Shown here: positions 9,469 through 15,850 of the stretch, one piece after another
Position numbering within the stretch: the first letter of the stretch is position 1
How the letters are laid out: each line of letters starts with the position of its first letter
Virus record (IMG/VR): IMGVR_UViG_3300008111_001051
Span: 2,701 to 24,638 of that record
Strand: one strand, 5' to 3'
Source of the DNA: a virus
DNA: 21,938 nucleotides
The notes under the pieces: generated by a model
Told to the model about the DNA's origin: nothing
Databases searched by the model: none
The model's input: only the letters and a program-made list of their open reading frames with translations
Made by a program: the position numbers and the translations under genes

Positions 9469-10787
9469 CCAGTGCAATAGTAGCAAACACTATAGATGCT
9501 AATTTTCCAGTAGCAGGAGTTGACAACGACAGTCAAGGATTTAGAGATAACTTTAATGTTATTAAAACCGGCTTGTCTACTGCGGCTAGCGAAATTACAA
9601 CATTACAAGATACCACAGCCAAAATAAACGGTACTAATAACTTTAACGGAAATATATTAGATAATCTAGTATTAAGTCGTGCGTGGGGAGGTGCGTATCA
9701 AACTACTGCTACTTCAAACCTAGCAGTAAGTCTTACCAACGGTGAATATCAGCTTATTGAAGTAGCAGGTGCTGATAGACTTATTACTTTTGAAGGTTGG
9801 CCCGGTAACGACAAATACGGACGTATCCGCCTAGAATTAAGAAGTGACGGTACGCAAAGAACTATTACATTTGCTACTACCGGTGGCGGCACAGTTAAAT
9901 ATGAAATTGGTCAAAACCTAGCAGTTGCTACTGGTGCAGTACGAGAATTAAAATCCGTACTATCAAATACAACTAGACTTACCTATATTAATTCTAACCT
10001 TACATCAGGAATATTTGAAGTTGGTAACACTGTATACGGAACAGGCATTACTGGAACTGTAACAGTTTCAGCAGTAACACCAATGACCGGTAATGCAACC
10101 GGTACTACAGCTACATTAACCATTGGATACTCTAATATTGTAGTTGGGGCTGATACTTTTGTAACTATGAGTAGTAGCATTGCATCTGTTACAGATGGTG
10201 ATCCAGTTAAATTAGCAAGCATCACCGGAGTACCAGAATTAAGTATTACGCAAACATACTATGCTTATAAAGTTGGCGGAGATATAAAACTATCTAGTAG
10301 CCCAGTAAGTTATGTTGCAATAGCAACCACTGGTGCATATACCGGTGGGTCTCAAAATGCTTCTTTTCCATTATCAGGCGATGCAAATACTGTGACAATT
10401 GATTCAACAAACATGTATGTTGGTATGCCAATTAGCTTCACTGGTACAGGGTTCGGTGGTCTATTATCGTTAACTGACTATTTTGTTTCTGCAATTATCA
10501 GCGGAACAAGAATTAGAATAGCTACGAATCACGGTGGCACAGCAATTCAAACTTTTTCAACAGCATCTGGTACACTTACTCAAGTTCCTAGAACAATCCT
10601 TACTGTTACATGGGATTCTGGACAGGCAGTAGCATTTGGTTCCAATCTTACTGTTACTAGAAATGCACAGTCTATAGTAGCACCATTTACTGTTAGTGCA
10701 GATACATCAAGAAGAAAAGTAATTGAAGCATGGAAAGATCCATACGACAATGTTGTTTATATTAAATTTATTGGCGAGTTTGCATGA
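9465..10787 (+). CDS. Virion structural protein, tail/fibre-like
   Basis: The protein has 440 residues. Its N-terminus (IVANTIDANFPVAGVDNDSQ, then GFRDNFNVIKTGL and a short helix SEITTLQDTT) is a module I recognise from the start of structural proteins in T4-like marine phages, where it probably anchors the protein to the tail or baseplate. The rest is Thr/Ser/Gly-rich beta structure with several related strand units (SNTTRLTYIN, GNTVYGTGITG, SFTGTGFGGLLS), ending in a compact segment, VIEAWKDPYDNVVYIKFIGEF. AGGA at 9451 serves the start, which overlaps the preceding stop by four bases; the stop overlaps the next gene by four bases. No enzymatic motif is visible. A role as adhesin or fibre shaft is inference. 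Confidence 0.7.
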   Translation: MTSAIVANTIDANFPVAGVDNDSQGFRDNFNVIKTGLSTAASEITTLQDTTAKINGTNNFNGNILDNLVLSRAWGGAYQTTATSNLAVSLTNGEYQLIEVAGADRLITFEGWPGNDKYGRIRLELRSDGTQRTITFATTGGGTVKYEIGQNLAVATGAVRELKSVLSNTTRLTYINSNLTSGIFEVGNTVYGTGITGTVTVSAVTPMTGNATGTTATLTIGYSNIVVGADTFVTMSSSIASVTDGDPVKLASITGVPELSITQTYYAYKVGGDIKLSSSPVSYVAIATTGAYTGGSQNASFPLSGDANTVTIDSTNMYVGMPISFTGTGFGGLLSLTDYFVSAIISGTRIRIATNHGGTAIQTFSTASGTLTQVPRTILTVTWDSGQAVAFGSNLTVTRNAQSIVAPFTVSADTSRRKVIEAWKDPYDNVVYIKFIGEFA

Positions 10788-11017
10788 TACACCCTTTGTC
10801 TGAAGATTTTAGCCAGCTTAAAGAAACAGAGATTGAAAATAGATTGCAGGATCTGACTAAAAAATATTGGATCGCTCAAAATCCTGCAGTCAAACAACAA
10901 ATTTCTACCTTTATAGGTTTATACAGAGAAGAGCTTTCGACAAGAAGATCAAAACTTCTCGAGCAACAATACCAAAATAGAGATCAAGGACTTGACAAAT
11001 TAATAAATGTAAGTTAA
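10784..11017 (+). CDS. Small conserved phage protein, unknown function
   Basis: This 77-residue, highly charged and helix-prone protein starts MIHPLSEDFSQLKETEIENR and ends RDQGLDKLINVS. No known motif is visible; the heptad-like spacing of hydrophobics suggests one or two long helices. The ATGA overlap with the preceding structural gene points to translational coupling and a late, perhaps structural or assembly role. I have an impression of similar short proteins at this place in other marine T4-like phages but cannot name a function. The 3' end carries a TTGACA hexamer and half of an inverted repeat, so it may also hold the promoter of the next gene. Confidence 0.65.
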   Translation: MIHPLSEDFSQLKETEIENRLQDLTKKYWIAQNPAVKQQISTFIGLYREELSTRRSKLLEQQYQNRDQGLDKLINVS

Positions 11018-11026
11018 ACTTACACA
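10992..11026 (+). promoter_or_regulatory. Candidate sigma70-type promoter and inverted repeat before the DnaE-like gene
   Basis: TTGACA (10992-10997) is followed after 17 bases by TAAACT (11015-11020, four of six matches to TATAAT) and then, six bases on, by the ATG at 11027. The spacing is the same as at the two stronger promoters at 12533 and 20055, and no Shine-Dalgarno sequence precedes the ATG. A perfect inverted repeat, TGTAAGT-TAA-ACTTACA (11008-11024), covers the -10 region and could be an operator or a small hairpin; the upstream gene's stop codon is its loop. The -10 is weak and the -35 lies inside coding sequence, so this is tentative. Confidence 0.4.
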
Positions 11027-11527
11027 ATGAAATTTGACAAATACAAAAATCCGATCTTTGAAGAAAGGGACCTAATCAATCTGATATATCAAAATCAGTT
11101 TGATAAACTGCAAGGTCTTATCTGTGATGACACTGATGATATCAAAAAACTTTCCCAATTTGAAGATATACTGTTAACTAACAACATTGACAGAGAATAT
11201 CCTGTTGAAGATTTTGATCAAGCACTTCAACAAAATTGGTTAATGCCCGATGAATATAAAAACATGGACATCGAAGGATTTCTTGTAAATCAGTGTCCAA
11301 AAGAAAATTATCAAAGACTTATAGACGAACTTCAAGAATACAGAGCAAGAAATATGTTAAATCTATTACGCTGGCTCAAGTATTTTGTTGATACCTGCCG
11401 AAAAAACAACATAGTATGGGGAGTTGGTAGGGGTAGTAGTGTAGCCAGTTATACGCTATATCTGCTAGAAGTACATAAAATAGACAGTTTGAAATATAAT
11501 TTAGACTGGCGTGAATTTTTAAGATAA
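11027..11527 (+). CDS. DnaE-like (DNA polymerase III alpha) fragment protein
   Basis: The protein has 166 residues. Its C-terminal third resembles the start of the palm region of bacterial replicative polymerase alpha subunit: a helix (LRWLKYFVDTCRKNNI), then VGRGSSVASYTLYLLEV and IDSLKYNLDWREFL. This corresponds to the E. coli DnaE segment containing GPGRGSGAGSLVAY and DPLEFDLLFERFL. GRGSS lies at residues 134-138. The protein ends where DnaE continues towards its first catalytic Asp-x-Asp, so it cannot be a polymerase by itself. The N-terminal part is acidic and lacks a visible PHP motif. It has no Shine-Dalgarno sequence and is preceded by a promoter-like element. Possible jobs include binding nucleotide or DNA, or interfering with host polymerase III; both are inference. 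Similar short proteins may exist in other marine T4-like phages. Confidence 0.65.
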   Translation: MKFDKYKNPIFEERDLINLIYQNQFDKLQGLICDDTDDIKKLSQFEDILLTNNIDREYPVEDFDQALQQNWLMPDEYKNMDIEGFLVNQCPKENYQRLIDELQEYRARNMLNLLRWLKYFVDTCRKNNIVWGVGRGSSVASYTLYLLEVHKIDSLKYNLDWREFLR

Positions 11528-11553
11528 GTACATATATAACAAGGAGACCTATC

Positions 11554-11769
11554 ATGGCACAAAAAGAAGCACCAAAACAAGTTTATCGCACCATGCAGGG
11601 CAAAGAAGTTGATTTAGACAAGCTTCGTAGCCGCAACGAATCTACACTAGCAGTTGGTAATGCTAGAGTGAATGCCCGTGGTGACGAAATTGGACCTGGC
11701 GGCAAAATTATTCGCAAGCGTGAAGAAATTGTCAATGATTATTATGTAGGCAAATCAAACAGCAATTGA
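11554..11769 (+). CDS. Small conserved basic phage protein, unknown function
   Basis: This 71-residue protein has a strong ribosome binding site (AAGGAGA, 11541-11547, seven bases before the ATG), suggesting abundant synthesis. The central stretch LAVGNARVNARGDEIGPGGK followed by IIRKREEIVNDYY looks strongly constrained, and I recall proteins of this form in T4-like marine phages next to groES. No enzymatic motif or membrane segment is present, and it is rich in Lys, Arg, Asn and Gly. The gene ends eight bases before groES and shares its transcript. A structural or assembly role would fit the setting, but the function is unknown. Confidence 0.65.
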   Translation: MAQKEAPKQVYRTMQGKEVDLDKLRSRNESTLAVGNARVNARGDEIGPGGKIIRKREEIVNDYYVGKSNSN

Positions 11770-11776
11770 GGCTTTT

Positions 11777-12151
11777 ATGAACGTAGTTAAAGGAAATATC
11801 GTCCCACTTCGGGATAATATATTAGTCGCTGACATGAATTTCGAAGAGCAAACTACTGCCAGCGGAATTATAATTCAAAGCGATGATGGTAAAAGCCACG
11901 GAGTTAAACCCAGATGGTGTCGAGTGTGGGCTATTGGTCCTGACCAACACGATGTAAAAGTTGGAGAATGGATTTACATTGAACACGGCCGTTGGACACG
12001 AGGCATCAAAGTTGATGACAATGGCAACGAGATTATAATTCGAAGAGTTGATACAAACGCAATTTTACTCCGAGCTGATGAACGCCCATCTGATGCGTAC
12101 CTGGGCATGGACAGCGGAACTGCTCCGCCGGTTGAAGCTTACAGGGTATAA
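11777..12151 (+). CDS. groES: Co-chaperonin GroES-like (functional analogue of T4 gp31)
   Basis: The protein has 124 residues. The N-terminal part (VKGNIVPLRDNILVADM), the region where the GroES mobile loop is expected (EQTTASGIIIQSDDGKSHGV), and the strand GEWIYIEHGRWTRGIKV match the GroES beta-barrel order. A co-chaperonin caps the host GroEL ring; in T4 the gp31 protein is needed to fold the major capsid protein gp23, and the same job is likely here. The protein is about 25 residues longer than bacterial GroES, with an acidic/Pro-containing tail after ILLRADERP. The start ATG at 11777 has GAGG seven bases upstream. The stop at 12149-12151 abuts the start of the MazG-like gene at 12153. Confidence 0.85.
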   Translation: MNVVKGNIVPLRDNILVADMNFEEQTTASGIIIQSDDGKSHGVKPRWCRVWAIGPDQHDVKVGEWIYIEHGRWTRGIKVDDNGNEIIIRRVDTNAILLRADERPSDAYLGMDSGTAPPVEAYRV

Positions 12152-12152
12152 C

Positions 12153-12521
12153 ATGACTAATCCATTTAGAGATCAAGAGAAGTTTATGCGAGCCTGCGAT
12201 CAAACAGTAGGCGAAAAAAACATTAGTCAATATACAATGTATTATGGGCTAATCAAAGAAGAAGTTGCAGAACTCATGCAGGCCCATAGTCAAGGCGATC
12301 AAATAGAACAGCTAGATGCACTTATAGACATTCTAGTAGTTACTGTTGGTGCTATACACAGCATGGGTGCAGACGGCGAAGGCGCTTGGAAAGAAGTCAT
12401 GAAAACAAATTTTGCCAAGATCAATAAAGAAACTGGTAAAGTTCGTAAGCGTGAAGACGGTAAGGTATTGAAACCCGTAGGGTGGGTGCCCCCGGAGTTA
12501 AGACAGTATTTGTCTAAATAA
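12153..12521 (+). CDS. mazG: MazG-like nucleotide pyrophosphohydrolase
   Basis: The protein has 122 residues starting MTNPFRDQEKFM. ATG 12153 is chosen because AGGG lies six bases upstream and the frame before it only overlaps groES. The helix pair KEEVAEL (Glu37, Glu40) and EQLDALIDIL (Glu52, Asp55, Asp59) gives the ExxE...ExxD magnesium site of the all-alpha NTP pyrophosphatase superfamily (MazG, dUTPase-2, HisE). Members hydrolyse NTPs to NMP and pyrophosphate; phage versions have been proposed to adjust nucleotide or alarmone pools. The C-terminus (VLKPVGWVPPELRQYL) is an additional conserved-looking tail. The gene ends four bases before a terminator hairpin, closing the groES transcript. 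The exact substrate cannot be read from sequence. Confidence 0.8.
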   Translation: MTNPFRDQEKFMRACDQTVGEKNISQYTMYYGLIKEEVAELMQAHSQGDQIEQLDALIDILVVTVGAIHSMGADGEGAWKEVMKTNFAKINKETGKVRKREDGKVLKPVGWVPPELRQYLSK

Positions 12522-12524
12522 CTC

Positions 12525-12553
12525 AAAGGGTCTTGACAGACCCTTTCTTTTTC
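12525..12553 (+). terminator. Rho-independent terminator whose loop is a -35 hexamer
   Basis: A perfect 8-bp stem, AAAGGGTC (12525-12532) with GACCCTTT (12539-12546), encloses a six-base loop and is followed by CTTTTTC. It starts four bases after the MazG-like stop codon. The loop is exactly TTGACA, which doubles as the -35 of the promoter of the next operon. Confidence 0.85.
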
Positions 12554-12561
12554 GTTATAAT
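12533..12561 (+). promoter_or_regulatory. Consensus sigma70 promoter, early operon 1 (leaderless)
   Basis: TTGACA (12533-12538) and TATAAT (12556-12561), both perfect, are separated by 17 bases. The ATG of the next gene is at 12568, six bases after the -10, which is where transcription would be expected to begin. There is no Shine-Dalgarno sequence, so the first gene would be translated from a leaderless mRNA. Recognition by unmodified host RNA polymerase implies early expression. Confidence 0.85.
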
Positions 12562-12567
12562 GTTCAC

Positions 12568-12813
12568 ATGGGATTCAAAAAAAATTGGGACATTGGAGAC
12601 ATTGCTTCTCAAATAAACTCGCTGGTCATTGAAATTAATTCAAGGCATAATGACGGATTTACTGCATGGTATTCGAAGCAAGACCTGTGGCAGATCAAAT
12701 GGCTAGTTGATGATGCAGTAAACCGTTCCACAGACTTTGGCCAAGACGAAGAGCAATGGCTTAAAGAACAGGATCAAAAAAGAATGTGGCAAACTCTTAA
12801 AGGTGACAAATAA
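12568..12813 (+). CDS. Small early protein, unknown function
   Basis: The protein has 81 residues, MGFKKNWDIGDIASQINSLV at the start, with several Trp residues and a charged C-terminus (EEQWLKEQDQKRMWQTLKGD). No known motif. It is the first gene of an operon driven by a consensus host-type promoter and seems to be read from a leaderless message; no other in-frame Met near the start offers a conventional site. The mostly helical, Trp-containing small protein in first position fits an early host-takeover or replication-accessory factor, but that is inference. Its stop codon overlaps the next start (TAATG). Confidence 0.65.
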   Translation: MGFKKNWDIGDIASQINSLVIEINSRHNDGFTAWYSKQDLWQIKWLVDDAVNRSTDFGQDEEQWLKEQDQKRMWQTLKGDK

Positions 12814-13019
12814 TGCAATCTTTTCGTACATGGCTTCGAGAACTTTGGCTGGAAAATTGTAACGAGCACGACATTTATAACGAGCCCAGATACACCATGG
12901 GCGAATATTTTGCCAGATATAAATGGTGGCTTAAACGAGAATATAAGCATCAAAAAAATGTAGAGAAAAAAACAAGGAGTGATTATGAAAGAGGAATTAA
13001 TTGGGAAGGCGGGATTTAG
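12813..13019 (+). CDS. Small early protein, unknown function
   Basis: The protein has 68 residues and is rich in Trp, Tyr, Glu and Arg: MQSFRTWLRELWLENCNEHD, then YTMGEYFARYKWWLKREYKHQ. It looks like two amphipathic aromatic helices. Its start overlaps the previous stop by one base, and AAAGGTGA upstream is a fair ribosome site. The last 12 residues are coded in a stretch that overlaps the next gene (start 12985), so the C-terminal tail is probably not constrained for its own function. I recall similar short Trp-rich proteins in T4-like marine phages but no function for them. Confidence 0.6.
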   Translation: MQSFRTWLRELWLENCNEHDIYNEPRYTMGEYFARYKWWLKREYKHQKNVEKKTRSDYERGINWEGGI

Positions 13020-13257
13020 CAGTACCTATGAAAGAGACCGTTTGAACAAACTAATTGATTTAGTAGTAGAAGAATGTTTAGACGCAGTGAGTAATACTCC
13101 TGCGCATTGTGCCTTTACCACTTACGATCTAGGCACAGTAGAGTGTACAATACAGAAAAGTTTAGATACAATAACTGAAAAATTTAACTTAAAACAGAGG
13201 CAAAGGACTTCAAATGAAAGAACTATGGGTGGAAAAGTATCGGCCAAAGACCGTTGA
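12985..13257 (+). CDS. Small early protein, unknown function
   Basis: The protein has 90 residues. The start ATG 12985 is preferred over GTG 12979 because AAGGAG (12974-12979) lies five bases before the ATG. The protein begins MKEELIGKAGFSSTYERDRL, with a helical core (LNKLIDLVVEECLDAV), and has three Cys residues without metal-site spacing. No known domain is seen. It overlaps the preceding gene by 35 bases and the clamp loader gene by 44 bases, so all three are likely coupled in translation. The last 15 residues fall in the overlap. A role with the replication genes downstream is suggested only by position. Confidence 0.6.
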   Translation: MKEELIGKAGFSSTYERDRLNKLIDLVVEECLDAVSNTPAHCAFTTYDLGTVECTIQKSLDTITEKFNLKQRQRTSNERTMGGKVSAKDR

Positions 13258-14137
13258 TGGTTATGTATGGCGTGATGAATTTCAAAAGAAAACAGTACTG
13301 TCTTGGATCAAAGATAAAAGCATACCGCATTTACTGTTAAGTGGTAGTCCAGGCATTGGTAAAACTACTATGGCTAAAATGGTTCTCCACGAAATGGAGA
13401 TACCAGAATATGACATTTTAGAAATTAACGCTAGTCGTGAACGTGGTATTGGTGAAGTACGACATCGAATTACAAACTTTATTCAGATGATGCCTTTTGG
13501 TCCATTTAAAGTAGTGTTGTTAGACGAAGCTGACGAACTTACTCCAGATGCCCAGGCAGCAATGCGTGGAGTAATGGAAGAGTACGCTAGCACCAGCAGA
13601 TTTATTTTAACCTGTAATCATCAAAATAAAATTATACCAGCTATTCATAGTCGTTGCCAGCAGTTCCACTTTGAGAAAATTGACGCTACTGAATTTACAG
13701 CTCGTGTAGCTACTATCCTAGTTGAAGAAGGTGTAGAGTTTGATTTAGATACACTAGATACTTTTGTTAAAGTAACCTACCCAGATCTACGCAAATGTAT
13801 CAATCTTGTACAGCAAAACACCCAAGAAGATAAACTAATAAAACCTAATACCAATGATATTGGCACATTAGATTATCGTATTGAAATGGTTGAGTTGTTT
13901 AAGAAAGGTAAGATAAACGAAGCTAGAAAACTGCTGTGCGGTAAGGCTAGACCAGAAGAGATGGACGATATCTATCGTTGGATGTATGATAATATTGAAT
14001 TGTTTGGCAAAGATGAACAAACACAAGACTCTGCTATCCTTACTATCAAACAAGGATTAGTTGATCATACACTGGTTATTGATCCTGAAATCAATTTGGC
14101 TGCTACACTTATTAGACTTGCGAGACTATCACAATGA
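13214..14137 (+). CDS. 44: Sliding-clamp loader large subunit (T4 gp44-like AAA+ ATPase)
   Basis: The protein has 307 residues, close to T4 gp44 (319). In order it shows [11 protein letters not shown] typical of RFC/gp44, Walker A GSPGIGKT (residues 44-51), Walker B VVLLDEAD (100-107), the sensor-1 Asn135 in TCNHQ, and the SRC motif (146-148). It would form the ATPase core that loads the gp45 clamp on primed DNA for the phage polymerase. The start at 13214 has AAAGGA upstream and lies within the preceding gene. In T4 the small loader subunit gp62 follows directly; here a ferredoxin gene follows with a four-base overlap, and no gp62-like gene is in the window. Confidence 0.92.
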   Translation: MKELWVEKYRPKTVDGYVWRDEFQKKTVLSWIKDKSIPHLLLSGSPGIGKTTMAKMVLHEMEIPEYDILEINASRERGIGEVRHRITNFIQMMPFGPFKVVLLDEADELTPDAQAAMRGVMEEYASTSRFILTCNHQNKIIPAIHSRCQQFHFEKIDATEFTARVATILVEEGVEFDLDTLDTFVKVTYPDLRKCINLVQQNTQEDKLIKPNTNDIGTLDYRIEMVELFKKGKINEARKLLCGKARPEEMDDIYRWMYDNIELFGKDEQTQDSAILTIKQGLVDHTLVIDPEINLAATLIRLARLSQ

Positions 14138-14457
14138 CACATTTAGTAACTGAAAATTGCATTAAGTGTAAACACACTGACTGTGTTGAAGTGTGCCCCG
14201 TTGACTGTTTTAAAGAAGGGCCAAACTTTCTTGTTATTGATCCCGACGAATGTATTGACTGTGGTGTTTGTATTCCAGAATGCCCTATTGATGCTATTGT
14301 TCAAGACAATGATGTTACTGTTGACGTTGTATTTTGGAATGAACTTAACACTAGGTTAAGCAAACAGTGGCCTTCAATTACCAAAAGAAAAGATGCGCTG
14401 CCTGATGCTGCCGAGTGGAAAGACAAGCCTAATAAGATCGATCTCCTAGAAGAATGA
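14134..14457 (+). CDS. fdxA: 7Fe ferredoxin (FdxA type, [3Fe-4S][4Fe-4S])
   Basis: The protein has 107 residues, the usual length of bacterial FdxA/Azotobacter FdI-type ferredoxins, and follows them from the start ([20 protein letters not shown]). The Cys pattern is complete. By comparison with FdI, Cys9, Cys17 and Cys50 would bind the [3Fe-4S] cluster, and Cys21, Cys40, Cys43 and Cys46 the [4Fe-4S] cluster; Cys12 and Cys25 are extra. The C-terminal helix region ([20 protein letters not shown]) is also typical. It is a low-potential electron carrier; the partner could be a host reductase or a phage oxidoreductase elsewhere in the genome. It sits by four-base overlaps between the clamp loader and dCMP deaminase genes, so expression with DNA synthesis is implied. 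Likely acquired from a bacterium. Confidence 0.92.
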   Translation: MTHLVTENCIKCKHTDCVEVCPVDCFKEGPNFLVIDPDECIDCGVCIPECPIDAIVQDNDVTVDVVFWNELNTRLSKQWPSITKRKDALPDAAEWKDKPNKIDLLEE

Positions 14458-14960
14458 AACAAAAGTATATAGACCTATACATGGACTGGGCAAAACGTGC
14501 ATCAGAGTTAAGTCATGCACGTCGTCTACATGTTGGTGCCGTGATTGTTAAAGACGATACAGTTATCAGCTACGGCTATAACGGTATGCCTGCAGGCTGG
14601 GACAATAACTGTGAAGATATTAAATGGGATTCAGGTGCAGGTGGTTGGCTGAGTCCTGAAGAGATTGTGGAACAGTATCCTTACGAAGGCTGGCACGAAG
14701 GTGCTCAACGAAATGTTCGTTACGGCTTAAAAACTAAACCAGAGGTACTACATGCGGAAACTAATGCAATCGCTAAACTTGCACGATCGAGTAACAGTGG
14801 CTTGGATGCTGATATTTTTATTACTCACGCTCCTTGCCTAGACTGTGCCAAACTGATTTATCAGTCAGGTATTCGCCGTGTTTATTTTAATCAAAACTAT
14901 AGAGATGACGCAGGCATCAAATTCCTCGAAGCATCAGGAATTGAAATAACGCAAACATAA
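14454..14960 (+). CDS. cd: Deoxycytidylate (dCMP) deaminase
   Basis: The protein has 168 residues. The zinc site is clear: His100-Ala-Glu102 (LHAETNAI) and Pro127-Cys128-x-x-Cys131 (APCLDC), with the N-terminal [12 protein letters not shown] and GYNGMPAG of the ComEB/T4 Cd family. A long insertion (about residues 55-90) between these parts occurs in several phage dCMP deaminases. The enzyme converts dCMP to dUMP, feeding dTMP synthesis and adjusting the C:T balance towards an AT-rich genome. The ATGA overlap couples it to the ferredoxin. It is the last gene of early operon 1; its stop merges into the terminator stem. Confidence 0.9.
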   Translation: MKQKYIDLYMDWAKRASELSHARRLHVGAVIVKDDTVISYGYNGMPAGWDNNCEDIKWDSGAGGWLSPEEIVEQYPYEGWHEGAQRNVRYGLKTKPEVLHAETNAIAKLARSSNSGLDADIFITHAPCLDCAKLIYQSGIRRVYFNQNYRDDAGIKFLEASGIEITQT

Positions 14961-14984
14961 AAGGGCTCCGAAGAGCCCTTTTTT
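14959..14984. terminator. Bidirectional hairpin terminator between dCMP deaminase and phoH
   Basis: The stem AAAAGGGCTC (14959-14968) pairs with GAGCCCTTTT (14973-14982) around a CGAA tetraloop. It has A's on the left and T's on the right, so it can stop transcription from both sides. Here the plus-strand early operon and the minus-strand phoH gene converge; the left arm begins inside the deaminase stop codon and phoH stops at 14983. Confidence 0.88.
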
Positions 14985-15708
14985 ATTCGTCACCGTATAA
15001 GTTTAGAACTTCTGCGACTGCTCTGTGTCTTTCGATATCTCGTTGATCAAAGCGCACAACATCAATGTGTTGGGTTTTGCGTCCTTCAATCTTTCCGATA
15101 AAATCGATAAGTCCATTATCTTTTAATCTATCTGCTTGGGCTAAATCTCCTGTAACGACCATGGTGCTGTTTTCACCTAGTCTAGTTAGTAACATTTTCA
15201 TTTGATTCTGCGTGGCATTTTGCATTTCGTCTGCTATGATATAAGCATTCTTAAATGTGCGTCCACGCATATAAGCAAGTGGGCTGATTTCAATTGTGCC
15301 ATCTTCAAGCATGGCGGCTATCTCTTTAGTCTGATAGTATTCTCCTAAAACATCAAAAATAGGTCTTGTCCACGGAGCCATCTTTTCATTAAGCGTACCT
15401 GGTAAGAACCCAATATCTTCATCTACGGAAACGGCGGGTCTTGTTACTATGATTTTATCAATTACACCTTCTTGCAATAACTTAATCCCGTTTAAGACTG
15501 CCAACAGAGTTTTACCCGTGCCTGCTGGGCCGATAGCAAACACGATGTTCTTATGATCATCTTGTAGCTTCTGTAGGTATGTTTCTTGGTTCTTATTGCG
15601 AGGTAGTAGTGCAACTCTACGCTTCTTTTGAGGCACAGTTTGGTGCGATTGGAAGTCAATCACATTAACATTTGAAGTAAAACGTTTTTTTACGCGGTTT
15701 TTACTCAT
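14983..15708 (-). CDS. phoH: PhoH-like ATPase
   Basis: The protein has 241 residues. It has Walker A GPAGTGKT (residues 60-67), PhoH signatures IIVTRPAVSVDEDIGFLPG and PLAYMRGRTF, Walker B IIADEMQN (Asp160, Glu161) and TGD (186-188). An N-terminal basic segment of about 40 residues precedes the ATPase core, and residues after about 200 form the usual C-terminal helix region. PhoH proteins are related to the ATPase part of superfamily-1 helicases; the role in phages is unsettled and may concern RNA metabolism or the phosphate-stress response. Ribosome site GGGAG lies upstream of the ATG. It is the only gene here on the minus strand and is transcribed alone between a terminator and a divergent intergenic region. 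Confidence 0.92.
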   Translation of the reverse strand: MSKNRVKKRFTSNVNVIDFQSHQTVPQKKRRVALLPRNKNQETYLQKLQDDHKNIVFAIGPAGTGKTLLAVLNGIKLLQEGVIDKIIVTRPAVSVDEDIGFLPGTLNEKMAPWTRPIFDVLGEYYQTKEIAAMLEDGTIEISPLAYMRGRTFKNAYIIADEMQNATQNQMKMLLTRLGENSTMVVTGDLAQADRLKDNGLIDFIGKIEGRKTQHIDVVRFDQRDIERHRAVAEVLNLYGDE

Positions 15709-15739
15709 TCAGTTCTCCCACTTTTTAAAAGTTAAAAGC

Positions 15740-15779
15740 AGGACTTGTAGCGACCGCCCTTGATAACTACAGAGGTCCT
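15740..15779 (-). promoter_or_regulatory. Hairpin in the phoH 5' leader
   Basis: On the minus strand AGGAC...GTAG pairs with CTAC...GTCCT (plus-strand arms 15740-15744/15775-15779 and 15747-15750/15767-15770), separated by small internal loops and closed by a loop of about 16 bases. It lies between the phoH start and an upstream TAAATA element (minus strand, 15787-15792). If that element were a T4-type late promoter, the transcript would begin almost at the hairpin. Function unknown. Confidence 0.35.
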
Positions 15780-15838
15780 ACATTTTTATTTAACAAATAA
15801 ACCCAAAAGTAATATGATAAGATATGATTTAAAGCCAG

Positions 15839-15850
15839 CTAAATAAGTAT
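15839..15850 (+). promoter_or_regulatory. Candidate T4-type late promoter
   Basis: CTAAATAAGTAT contains TAAATA (15840-15845) in an AT-rich region with no recognisable -35, 31 bases before the ATG at 15871. T4 late promoters consist of a TATAAATA -10 element alone. A nearly identical element lies 32 bases before the endolysin start. The resemblance is partial and the region is AT-rich, so confidence is low. Confidence 0.35.

Noticed and set aside
12048-12152. Upstream in-frame start for the MazG-like gene
   Set aside because: These 35 codons overlap groES in another frame; ATG 12153 has a ribosome site and the natural N-terminus.
12513-12524. TCTAAATAACTC as a late promoter
   Set aside because: It is the Lys-stop end of the MazG-like gene and any transcript would meet the terminator a few bases downstream.
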